Of a stretch of DNA of 64,000 nucleotides, positions 35,787 to 42,802 are shown piece after piece. A program made the position numbers and the translations under genes. The stretch covers positions 62,001 through 126,000 of the forward strand of contig CACYPS010000003.1 in the NCBI GenBank assembly GCA_902776305.1. The letters run 5' to 3'. The first letter of the stretch is position 1. The number at the start of each line of letters is the position of its first letter. This DNA comes from an uncultured Lachnospiraceae bacterium. Its GTDB lineage: Bacteria; Bacillota; Clostridia; Lachnospirales; Lachnospiraceae. The notes beneath the pieces are model-generated. The model saw only the letters and a list, made by a program, of their open reading frames with translations. It was not told where the DNA came from and did no database searches.

Positions 35787-37052
35787 TCATTTATCCGTTT
35801 CTCTGAATGTATCCCCGGAAATATATTCAATCAGCTTCGTCTCCGTCTTCGAGTACATAAATTTCTGTGACGAGAACACACTGTAATAGTCCGAGAGCAT
35901 GAAACTGACTGAAATCACTATAAAGAAAAATCCCATTCCGCTCTGACCGAATAACTCCATCGCAATGATCATGGAGGTAAACGGGCTGTTGGTGATTGCA
36001 CAGAAAACGCCGCACATTCCGCAGGCTGCACCGAGATTAGCAGGCAGACCGAGGATTCCGGAGAGGACACATCCCATCGTTGCGCCGATAAAGAAAGACG
36101 GTACAATCTCGCCTCCCTTGAATCCGGTCTCCAGAGTCAGGCATGTGAACAGGATTTTCAGAAGGAACGCGTACCATACAACTTTTCCGTCAAATGCCGC
36201 AGCCATCACGTTCTCTCCGAGACCGATATAATCCTGCGTCCTCAGTATAAAAACCAGAGCAGCCACCAGAGTGCCTCCGACTGCGACGCGGATATATGCG
36301 TTGCTTATCTTTGCTTTGAAAAACCTGCCCGAATAGTGAAGACAGAGCACGAAGAGAATTCCCGCGAGTGCGCATGCGATGCCCATGATGATCGCTTTCG
36401 TAAATGCCATTGAGTACAGCGCAGGTACCTTTTCCACCTCATAGGGGATCGTCAGCGTATGCACATGGAGTCTGACGGACACATCGTGCGCCGTAAGCGC
36501 AGCGAGCACACACGGCACAAGTTCTGCATAATACACACTGCCGATATTAATGAACTCCATCGGCAGGATTGCTGCAGCAAGCGGCGTACCGAACAGAGCT
36601 GCAAATGCCGCACTCATGCTGCACATGACTACGATGCACCTGTCGCTGCTCCCCAGTTTCAGCTTCTTTGCAAAGAAATCACCTATACTGCCGCCGAACT
36701 GAAGTGCCGCACCCTCTCGACCGGTGGAACCGCCGAACGCATGCGTCAGGACAGTTGAAATAAAAATCAGAGGACCTACTACGAGCGGTATCTCCTTCTT
36801 TTCCCGCACAGCTATAATTACAGTATTTGTCCCCTTATCGTCCGACCTTCCTGCAATGCTATACAAAAATACGATGAGTAAACCCGCAAACGGAAGACCT
36901 GCAATAATCCAGGTATGCTCCAATCTGAATTCGGTCACTTTTTCAATAGCAAATGCAAATGCGCTGGTCAGCGAACCAACCACTATTCCGGAAATGCCGG
37001 CGATTACAATCCACTTAAATAACACAAGCAGGTTTCTACTTAGTCTCTGCAT
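35787..37052 (-). CDS. ClC-family chloride channel/antiporter
   Basis: Polytopic membrane protein of the ClC family, 421 residues. The anion-pathway motifs are present: GGSTGREGAALQFGG (the GxEGP-type loop with its gating Glu), and KGGEIVPSFFIGATMGCVLSG near residue 310 (GxFxP-type). Around ten hydrophobic segments are visible; no CBS domains follow. The gating Glu suggests a proton-coupled exchanger rather than a pure channel, by analogy. No fluoride riboswitch was recognised upstream. ATG follows GAGGTGATGAC; a 60-bp perfect palindrome begins 20 bases upstream. Confidence 0.9.
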   Translation of the reverse strand: MQRLSRNLLVLFKWIVIAGISGIVVGSLTSAFAFAIEKVTEFRLEHTWIIAGLPFAGLLIVFLYSIAGRSDDKGTNTVIIAVREKKEIPLVVGPLIFISTVLTHAFGGSTGREGAALQFGGSIGDFFAKKLKLGSSDRCIVVMCSMSAAFAALFGTPLAAAILPMEFINIGSVYYAELVPCVLAALTAHDVSVRLHVHTLTIPYEVEKVPALYSMAFTKAIIMGIACALAGILFVLCLHYSGRFFKAKISNAYIRVAVGGTLVAALVFILRTQDYIGLGENVMAAAFDGKVVWYAFLLKILFTCLTLETGFKGGEIVPSFFIGATMGCVLSGILGLPANLGAACGMCGVFCAITNSPFTSMIIAMELFGQSGMGFFFIVISVSFMLSDYYSVFSSQKFMYSKTETKLIEYISGDTFRETDK

Positions 37053-37071
37053 GTCATCACCTCGCTGTCGT

Positions 37072-37131
37072 ATATCAGTTCCTTAATAATAGAATTGATT
37101 TAAATCAATTCTATTATTAAGGAACTGATAT
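37072..37131. repeat. 60-bp perfect palindrome between divergent genes
   Basis: Two 30-base arms meet without a loop; the centre reads TTGATTTAAATCAA and the ends ATATCAGTTCC and GGAACTGATAT. It lies between the ClC gene (minus) and the lipoprotein gene (plus). It could be an operator, a bidirectional transcript end or a cruciform-forming site; sequence alone does not decide. Confidence 0.9.
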
Positions 37132-37200
37132 GTAAAGAAGGAAATACCTTAGCATACGTTAAGAGATACATAGTTTCCGTAAAACGGATTCTACAAATTG

Positions 37201-37229
37201 TTGCTATTTTTCAGTCAAAGCGTTAAGAT
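37201..37229 (+). promoter_or_regulatory. Candidate promoter of the FKBP-like lipoprotein gene
   Basis: TTGCTA (37201-37206) and TAAGAT (37224-37229) with a 17-base spacer, about 55 bases before the ATG at 37284. Confidence 0.45.
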
Positions 37230-37283
37230 ATGATACATGCCAAAAGACAATAATCTATAGTTGTTTAGTTAAGGAGCAGACAA

Positions 37284-38270
37284 ATGAAAAAGAAATTCCT
37301 TGTATGTGCGTTAACGCTCACATTTGCATTGAGCGGATGTTCCGGTTCATCGTCTAAACCGGCAAGTGACACATCGACTGCAGAGGCGGCTGCCGCCACA
37401 GAATCCGTTGCAGCTGAGGAAGCAGTCGAAGAAGCTGAGGAGACGATTGAGGATGAAGCCGCCGCCGAGACGAATTCCGTATATCAGCAGGACCTGGCAA
37501 TCGAAGTGTCCGACAAGAATCTGGCAGACAGCAAAGCCTCCGACTTTGTAACAATCGGCGATTACAAAGCACTAAATGCCGGTCTTCCGGAAGACACTGC
37601 TGCTGAATCCGGCATGACAGCCAACATCGCGTTTGCGGGAACAGTCGTCGGCGAAGACGCACCGCGCGACGGCATGACAGCCGACAGCTACGACCTGGAA
37701 CTCGGATCCGGCACTTTCATTCCCGGTTTTGAGGATGCCCTGATCGGACATAAAGCCGGTGAGACAGTAGAATTTACAATTCCGTTTCCGGAAAACTACG
37801 GCGAGACAACACTGGCCGGCAAAGATACTGACTGGACTGTCACAATCAACAGTCTGTCAAAGGGAAGTGTAACCGCACTGTTCGGTGATTTTGTCAATGC
37901 TGCTGAAATCAGCTCGCTTCCGAAAGATCTTTATGATGAAGTAACAGCATATGTGACAGCCATCTATACAAGGAGCGCGGAAGGCAACGAACAGTCTCTC
38001 GAAGATTTCCTTGCAAGCAACAACATCGATATGGAGCCTGATATCCGCTCTCAGTGCCGCACATGGCTTGTATCCTCCGCTATACTTGAGGCGGAAGGTG
38101 TCACGGAAGACTCACAGGAATATAAAGATATGATGTCAAGAATCCTGGAAGTTTACGGATACAAGACATTGGATGCAGCTACCGGTTCGGGAATTCCCGA
38201 AGCCTTCATCCGGTCTGCGACAGCAAGCCAGCTGGCTATTCAGATCATCGAGAAAAACGGACAGAGCTGA
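37284..38270 (+). CDS. Trigger factor-like FKBP peptidyl-prolyl isomerase lipoprotein
   Basis: An exported lipoprotein (328 residues) with signal LVCALTLTFALSGC and lipidated Cys at residue 19, then an Ala/Glu-rich linker to about 75. The central part (about 110-190) is an FKBP-type domain close to that of trigger factor: DLELGSGTFIPGFEDALIGHKAGETVEFTIPFPENYG. The helical C-terminal part (about 200-328) recalls the trigger factor chaperone arm. The N-terminal ribosome-binding domain is lacking, so it probably folds secreted proteins at the outer face of the membrane. ATG follows AAGGAGCAGACAA; the gene ends in a strong terminator. Confidence 0.85.
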   Translation: MKKKFLVCALTLTFALSGCSGSSSKPASDTSTAEAAAATESVAAEEAVEEAEETIEDEAAAETNSVYQQDLAIEVSDKNLADSKASDFVTIGDYKALNAGLPEDTAAESGMTANIAFAGTVVGEDAPRDGMTADSYDLELGSGTFIPGFEDALIGHKAGETVEFTIPFPENYGETTLAGKDTDWTVTINSLSKGSVTALFGDFVNAAEISSLPKDLYDEVTAYVTAIYTRSAEGNEQSLEDFLASNNIDMEPDIRSQCRTWLVSSAILEAEGVTEDSQEYKDMMSRILEVYGYKTLDAATGSGIPEAFIRSATASQLAIQIIEKNGQS

Positions 38271-38349
38271 TCACAGGTCAGGAATCCCGGTCTTGTTCGC
38301 AAGGCTTGTCGGGCGGCATCTCCGCTGAGATATCTAAGATACAAAAAAC

Positions 38350-38403
38350 GGCAGGGTGTGAGGAATACTGAAAATCAGATTTCTCACACCCTGCCTTTTT
38401 TTT
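38350..38403 (+). terminator. Strong terminator of the lipoprotein gene
   Basis: GGCAGGGTGTGAG (38350-38362) pairs perfectly with CTCACACCCTGCC (38383-38395), followed by eight T. Confidence 0.95.
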
Positions 38404-38433
38404 GTCACGGGAACGAAGTTTCCGATGACTTAA

Positions 38434-38468
38434 CGAAAAAAAGGTATTGGCTAACGCCAATACCTTAA
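38434..38468 (-). terminator. Terminator of the first small peptide gene
   Basis: Minus strand AAGGTATTGGC and GCCAATACCTT form a perfect 11-bp stem with a 4-base loop, followed by TTTTTTCG. It lies 22 bases after the stop at 38490. Confidence 0.9.
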
Positions 38469-38489
38469 GACTCGTAGTCTTCGCGGATA

Positions 38490-38603
38490 TTATGAAGCAA
38501 ACGGGACATGAGCGCACTCATTCTCGATAACATCTTCGTAATGTCCGCCAGCTGTTTCCTCAACATTCATTTCCTGAATTGCTGGGATTTCCCATCTTTC
38601 CAT
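38490..38603 (-). CDS. Putative lasso-type RiPP precursor peptide 1
   Basis: A 37-residue peptide. Residues 1-18 (MERWEIPAIQEMNVEETA) act as leader: W, P, I, V and T fall at the same spacing as in the paeninodin-type lasso leader. The predicted core begins GGHYEDVIE, so Glu sits at core position 9, suited to a Gly1-Glu9 macrolactam, and Thr is at position -2. The tail is NECAHVPFAS. The start at 38603 has AAGGAGG 8 bases upstream; an ATG at 38609 is only 2 bases from it. Paralogous to the gene at 38775-38894. No B, C or E maturation genes lie in the window. Alternatives: another RRE-dependent RiPP class, or a double-glycine-cleaved signal peptide. Confidence 0.75.
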   Translation of the reverse strand: MERWEIPAIQEMNVEETAGGHYEDVIENECAHVPFAS

Positions 38604-38774
38604 AACCATTTCCTCCTTAGGGACAAGTACGTTTTTCATTAACCATAAAAGCTTTCAGAGGACATAATCCGTTAAAAGCTTAAGCTGTAATGCAAGCTCC
38701 CCCTATCCCTTCGTTGGGAATTGCACACAGAAAAGAAGAACATGTTATTCAGCGTTCTTCCTTCTAATGGTTAG
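38604..38774. other. Spacer between the two small peptide genes
   Basis: 171 bases with a hairpin AAGCTTT/AAAGCTT near 38650-38682 and the terminator-like hairpin at 38731-38760. No convincing promoter is visible, so the first peptide may depend on read-through from the second or on a weak start here. Confidence 0.5.
38731..38760 (-). terminator. Weak terminator after the second small peptide gene
   Basis: Minus strand GAAGAAC and GTTCTTC (7-bp stem) followed by TTTTCTG. It lies 15 bases after the stop at 38775 and may be partial. Confidence 0.5.
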
Positions 38775-38894
38775 TTATGAAGCACCGCCTCTGCAATGGC
38801 ACCCGCACTCGCACTCGATCGGCATAGTAGACTGGCCACCAGCTGTCTCCTGTACATTGAGTTCATGGATTTCCGGAGCTGTCCATCTTTCCAT
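38775..38894 (-). CDS. Putative lasso-type RiPP precursor peptide 2 (Cys-rich core)
   Basis: A 39-residue peptide. The leader (MERWTAPEIHELNVQETA) has the same W-x2-P-x-I spacing and Thr at -2 as its neighbour. The predicted core starts GGQSTMPIE, again with Glu at position 9, then a run of alternating Cys (CECGCHC) and ends RGGAS. Both paralogs share GG at the core start, I-E at positions 8-9, and a final Ala-Ser. ATG at 38894 follows AGGAGG by 9 bases; the promoter at 38940-38968 is excellent. The Cys run could form disulfides or thioethers or bind metal. Not seen by ordinary gene callers with a minimum length. Confidence 0.78.
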   Translation of the reverse strand: MERWTAPEIHELNVQETAGGQSTMPIECECGCHCRGGAS

Positions 38895-38939
38895 AGTAAC
38901 ATTCCTCCTTTTTCTGAGTTAACAACAACAACTTAATTC

Positions 38940-38968
38940 AGTATACGACCATCATTATAAAAAGTCAA
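38940..38968 (-). promoter_or_regulatory. Strong promoter of the small peptide genes
   Basis: Minus strand TTGACT (38963-38968) and TATACT (38940-38945) with a 17-base spacer, about 45 bases upstream of the second peptide start. The region upstream is AT-rich. This supports real expression of the peptide genes. Confidence 0.85.
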
Positions 38969-39152
38969 CCACCCCATAGCGAACTTTTAAATGGTCCTAC
39001 TACCCCTCCGTGCAAAATATATAACCCTTCCATATTCTGCACGCTATTGTAAGTTTAAGCCTATTCCCAAAAATTGTAAAGGGATTAATCTTAATAATTA
39101 TCTGAATTTCTGTACATATTTCTGTGCAATTTGAATAAATACTTATGTTTTC

Positions 39153-40055
39153 CTAAAGCTGTGACAAGACGATCGCCGCGAACATGAGACCGCACCCTGC
39201 CAGTTCTCTTGTATGGAGTGCCTGACCCAACACGATCCAACCGCAGATGGCAGAAAACACGCTTTCAAGGCTCATGGAAAGAGATGCGACCGTCGGATTC
39301 AGGTTCTGCTGACCTACGATCTGCAGAGTGTATGCAACGCCGCTGCTCATCACGCCCGCGTACACAATCGAGCCGGCAGCTGCCTTTAGTCCGGTGACGG
39401 AAAGCGGTTCAAACAACAGCATACCCGCAGTTGCAAGAAGTGCTGTCATGAAAAACTGAGCAAATGAAAGCCTCACCGGATCCGTCATAGGTGAAAAATG
39501 GTCTACACATATGATCTGCAATGCAAATAAAAATGCGCACAAAAGCATGAGAGAATCTCCCGTCCCGAGCTCCAGCGGTCCGTTCATACACAGGAGGTAC
39601 AGGCCTGTCACACTGAGCGCAACACATAGCCATATCCCGGACCTGACCTTCTTTCCGAAAAAGACGGAAATTAAAGGAACGATGACCACATACTGTGCTG
39701 TGATGAACCCTGCCTTCGCCGTGGTCGTAAGGGAGATCCCTGCCTGCTGCGAGACACTCGCCAGGAATAAAAAGGTGCCGCAGGACATACCGCCCAGAAC
39801 CAGCATCTTCCACTGATAACGATTGGCAGGCGCATCCGATATACCGCCTTTCATAGCGATCACACGATCACGCAGGAGTATTACAGGAAGCAGAAATATC
39901 ATAGCCACCCAGTTTCTCAGAGCCAGAAAAGTGAAGGGACCTACGAACTCCGCTCCGATACTCTGCGCGACGAAGGCACTTCCCCAGATCACAGCGCACA
40001 GGATGAGCACCAAAGTGTGTACGAGTTCCTCTCTTCTTGTCAGTGTTTTTTCCAT
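39153..40055 (-). CDS. EamA/DMT family transporter
   Basis: Ten-segment drug/metabolite exporter of the EamA family, 300 residues with two homologous halves. The first half has ALRNWVAMIFLLPVILLRD and KAGFITAQYVVIVPLISVFFGKKV; the second half ends NPTVASLSMSLESVFSAICGWIVLGQALHTRELAGCGLMF (read around 255-294), the usual EamA signature. Substrate unknown. It lies upstream (in transcription direction) of nothing related; the two small peptide genes begin 260 bases downstream on the same strand, so a role in their export is conceivable but has no precedent. Confidence 0.88.
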   Translation of the reverse strand: MEKTLTRREELVHTLVLILCAVIWGSAFVAQSIGAEFVGPFTFLALRNWVAMIFLLPVILLRDRVIAMKGGISDAPANRYQWKMLVLGGMSCGTFLFLASVSQQAGISLTTTAKAGFITAQYVVIVPLISVFFGKKVRSGIWLCVALSVTGLYLLCMNGPLELGTGDSLMLLCAFLFALQIICVDHFSPMTDPVRLSFAQFFMTALLATAGMLLFEPLSVTGLKAAAGSIVYAGVMSSGVAYTLQIVGQQNLNPTVASLSMSLESVFSAICGWIVLGQALHTRELAGCGLMFAAIVLSQL

Positions 40056-40445
40056 CGTAAGACATCCTTATCTGCGTATCTCTAAAGCCTTCCACACAAG
40101 CAGACTCTGTGTCAGAATGATCCTTTTGACACAATACTCAAATTATCTTTTGATAATGCGTACCACTTCGCGGCTATGTACAGTTACAGGGTGAAAAATT
40201 TGCATTCAAAAGTATAGCAAGCGATATAGTACCATAAAAGTATTACTACAGGCAAGAATCATATGGTTACAGGATTGTGGGAGTGCGTAAGCACGAAACA
40301 ACCCGCAATCGACTATTGGCTTATTAATCATTATGATGAATAAACTACATATGTGAACAATCTCATCATTTTCTGTGATATACTGAGCAATATAGCAAGC
40401 CGGATCTCCCGGCATATACATTCTCTTACAATTTATGGAGTCAAT
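40056..40445. other. Intergenic region between divergent genes with structured element
   Basis: 390 bases containing the second 52-bp hairpin element (40269-40320). The rest is AT-rich with no supported ORF; promoters for both flanking genes probably lie here, but several candidate boxes make a choice arbitrary. Confidence 0.5.
40269..40320 (+). repeat. 52-bp GNRA-capped hairpin element, copy 2
   Basis: Fully paired 9-bp outer stem GATTGTGGG with CCCGCAATC, and the inner hairpin GTGC-GTAA-GCAC. Relative to copy 1 (16959-17010), the six substitutions include changes at both G-U and G-C positions that keep the stem. The flanking CGACT(A/T)TTGGC is conserved as well. It lies about 125 bases before tcdA. 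Confidence 0.75.
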
Positions 40446-41213
40446 ATGTCAGAAAGATTTTCAAGAACCCGGCTTCTCCTCGGCAGAAGCGCAATGGAAA
40501 CACTCAAAAACTCCCGCGTCATCGTCTTTGGCGTCGGAGGTGTCGGCGGCTATGTCGTTGAAGCTCTCGCAAGAAGCGGAGTCGGTGCGATAGATATCGT
40601 TGACAATGATACGGTCTGCATGTCAAATCTCAACCGCCAGATTATAGCGACGACTTCGACTCTGGGGATGTATAAAGTCGATGCCGCGGAGCAGAGAATG
40701 CTGGACATCAATCCCGACATAAAAGTCACGAAGCATTGTATGTTCTATCTCCCGGAAACAGCCGACCGTTTCGATTTCAGTCAGTACGATTATGTAGTGG
40801 ACGCCATTGACACCGTAACCGGTAAAATTCAGATCGTCATGCAGGCTGAAGAAATGCATGTTCCGGTCATCTCCAGCATGGGAGCAGGCAACAAAATGAA
40901 CCCTGCCCAGCTCGAGGTGGCGGATATCTACCAGACATCCGTCTGCCCGCTCGCCAAAGTCATGAGGCGAGAGCTCAAAAAAAGAGGTATAAAAAAGCTC
41001 AAGGTGGTCTACTCGAAGGAACCCGCTATTACCCCACTCACAGAAAGCACGGAAAGCTCTGAATGCATTCCGAACGGGAGCAGCTCAAAGGACGCGAACC
41101 CGGTCGGTCAGCGGAAGCGCATTCCGGGCTCCAACGCCTTTGTACCCTCCGTTGCCGGACTCATTATAGCTTCAGAGGTGGTGAAGGATCTGGTGAACTA
41201 TCAAAGGGAGTAA
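40446..41213 (+). CDS. tcdA: tRNA threonylcarbamoyladenosine dehydratase TcdA-like
   Basis: ThiF/E1-like ATP-dependent dehydratase that cyclises t6A to ct6A in tRNA. The 255 residues contain RTRLLLGRSAMETLKNSRVIVFGVGGVGGYVVEALARSG (read around 6-45), DNDTVCMSNLNRQIIA, VVDAIDTVTGKIQIV and the C-terminal SNAFVPSVAGLIIASEVVKDL, which identify the TcdA/CsdL branch. The start at 40446 follows GGAGTCAAT; the frame extends upstream to 40353 without a ribosome site. A double-hairpin element follows the gene. Confidence 0.93.
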   Translation: MSERFSRTRLLLGRSAMETLKNSRVIVFGVGGVGGYVVEALARSGVGAIDIVDNDTVCMSNLNRQIIATTSTLGMYKVDAAEQRMLDINPDIKVTKHCMFYLPETADRFDFSQYDYVVDAIDTVTGKIQIVMQAEEMHVPVISSMGAGNKMNPAQLEVADIYQTSVCPLAKVMRRELKKRGIKKLKVVYSKEPAITPLTESTESSECIPNGSSSKDANPVGQRKRIPGSNAFVPSVAGLIIASEVVKDLVNYQRE

Positions 41214-41258
41214 TCCCGCTCAGTTATGCCGGACAGAACGTTTTAGTGACATACGAAA

Positions 41259-41348
41259 GGGGCTGACGCATCAGTTGAACCGCACAGTGCAGACGCTAAA
41301 TGCGAACATCTGCTTTATACTGTGTCAGACACCTGATGCGACAGCCCC
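41259..41348. repeat. GGGGCTG-type double-hairpin element, copy 2
   Basis: Outer arms GGGGCTGACGCATCAG and CTGATGCGACAGCCCC; inner stem CACAGTGCAGA with TCTGCTTTATACTGTG; 15-base loop containing ATGCGAA. The inner stem differs in sequence from copy 1 (28655-28753) but pairs equally. Located between convergent tcdA and ald, where it may end both transcripts. Confidence 0.85.
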
Positions 41349-41373
41349 TCTATAACCATAGATGACGAATAAA

Positions 41374-42489
41374 TCAAAGAATCTCTCTTATATCCGCATA
41401 CGGGATATCCGGATAGCATTCCGCAACGCCCTTATAGGTAATCTTTCCGTCATATGTATTGATTGCCGAGTAGATGACCTCGTTCTCCGCGCATGCCTTC
41501 TTAAGGCCCTTATTCGCGATCTGAAGACCATAGCGAAGTGTGGCGTTGGTCAGTGCGATCGTCGAAGTCCGGGATACTGCGCCCGGCATATTTCCTACAC
41601 AGTAGTGAACGACGCCTTCCTCTATAAAGATAGGATCGTCGTGTGTCGTCACACGGGAGGATTCTCCGCATCCGCCCTGATCGATGGCGACATCTACAAA
41701 TACCGCACCCTGCTTCATCTCCGACAGATATTTTCTCTTGAACAGTTTCGGTGTAGCGGAGCCGGGAATCAGGACACTGCCCACGACCAGATCCGCATCG
41801 CGGACGGCCTTCTCGATATTTGCATCCGTTGAAACGAGAGTCTGGATCCTTGCTCCGAATATGTCATCGAGATACTCGAGACGTTTCAGATTGATATCGA
41901 TGATGGTAACATTTGCGCCGATTCCTACTGCAGCCTTGCAGGCATTTGTACCGACCGTACCTGCTCCGAGGATGACAACATTGCCCTTCGGTGTGCCCGG
42001 CACGCCTGCCAGAAGTATTCCTTCTCCTCCAAACCTCTTCTCAAGATACTTGGCACCCTGCTGGATGCTGAGACGGCCGGCGATCTGGCTCATAGGGATG
42101 AGAAGCGGAAGACTTCCGTCTCTCTCTTTGAGTGTCTCATAGGCAACGCCAGTAACTTTTCCGTCAATCAGAGCCTCGGTCTGCTCCGGATCCGGTGCAA
42201 GATGGAGGTAAGTATAGAGGATCAGGCCTTCGTGGAAGAGCGGATACTCCGGCGGAAGAGGCTCTTTGACCTTGACCATCATTTCACAGGCATTCCAGAC
42301 ATCCTCTGCCTTCTCGAACATCGTGGCGCCTGCCGCCTCATATTCCTCATCCGTAAAGCCTGAGCCGAGACCGGCACCTTTCTCTACTATGACGTCATGC
42401 CCTGCGGCTACATAAGCCTTCACGTTGTCAGGTGTGAGTCCTACACGAAATTCATTGTTTTTTATTTCCTTTACGCATCCAACCTTCAT
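41374..42489 (-). CDS. ald: Alanine dehydrogenase
   Basis: NAD-dependent reversible oxidative deamination of L-alanine. The 371 residues begin MKVGCVKEIKNNEFRVGLTP and include the substrate site VKVKEPLPPEYPLFHEG, the catalytic His in TYLHLAPDPE, the Rossmann motif VVILGAGTVGTNACKAAVG, and DVAIDQGGCGESSRVTTHDDPIF, close to the PS00836/00837 patterns. ATG follows GAGGAATCACC. Monocistronic. Confidence 0.96.
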   Translation of the reverse strand: MKVGCVKEIKNNEFRVGLTPDNVKAYVAAGHDVIVEKGAGLGSGFTDEEYEAAGATMFEKAEDVWNACEMMVKVKEPLPPEYPLFHEGLILYTYLHLAPDPEQTEALIDGKVTGVAYETLKERDGSLPLLIPMSQIAGRLSIQQGAKYLEKRFGGEGILLAGVPGTPKGNVVILGAGTVGTNACKAAVGIGANVTIIDINLKRLEYLDDIFGARIQTLVSTDANIEKAVRDADLVVGSVLIPGSATPKLFKRKYLSEMKQGAVFVDVAIDQGGCGESSRVTTHDDPIFIEEGVVHYCVGNMPGAVSRTSTIALTNATLRYGLQIANKGLKKACAENEVIYSAINTYDGKITYKGVAECYPDIPYADIREIL

Positions 42490-42700
42490 GGTGATTCCTC
42501 CTCATAAAAACAGAATCGTTGAAAACAGTTACATTATACCAAAATGTCTGATTTTCGTCACTATTTTATGTATCTATTTAGTCAATTTGCGAAAAGCATT
42601 TTACAGTTTAAGCGGTTACAAATCGCATTTTCTGTGCTAATATTAAGGCTGTTGAAGTTCTTTTGACCGGGCAGAGCCAATGCTGAAAGGAGGTGGTTTC
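42490..42700. other. Intergenic region between ald and mgtE
   Basis: Divergent spacer holding the mgtE promoter candidate. It is too short to contain a full M-box riboswitch between the promoter and the leader ORF. Confidence 0.5.
42616..42643 (+). promoter_or_regulatory. Candidate promoter of the mgtE transcript
   Basis: TTACAA (42616-42621) and TAATAT (42638-42643) with a 16-base spacer, about 58 bases before the leader ORF at 42701. Confidence 0.4.
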
Positions 42701-42802
42701 ATGAGTGATATATGCAGCGACAGTCCTCACCCCCCGTTATTCATGAATACCGCATCTTATGCAAAGGAGGCCCATTATGGAAGAAATCAAAGAAATAGAT
42801 GA
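42701..42802 (+). CDS. Leader ORF overlapping mgtE
   Basis: A 33-codon ORF with a near-ideal ribosome site (AAAGGAGG, 7 bases before ATG). It begins MSDICSDSPHPPLFMNTASY and runs 26 bases into mgtE in a different frame, stopping at 42802. The Asp and Pro residues early in the peptide recall Mg2+-sensing leader peptides such as MgtL, where acidic/Pro-rich nascent chains destabilise ribosomes at low Mg2+. That parallel is inference: the spacing and phylum differ. It may instead be a simple translational coupling leader or a chance ORF. Confidence 0.5.
   Translation: MSDICSDSPHPPLFMNTASYAKEAHYGRNQRNR

Noticed and set aside
37053..37283. Fluoride riboswitch before the ClC gene
   Set aside because: The required conserved core was not found; the space is taken by the 60-bp palindrome. 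The gene also keeps the Glu of ordinary ClC exchangers.
42490..42700. M-box Mg2+ riboswitch before mgtE
   Set aside because: The distance from the likely promoter to the leader ORF is under 70 bases, and no M-box-like conserved segments are visible.
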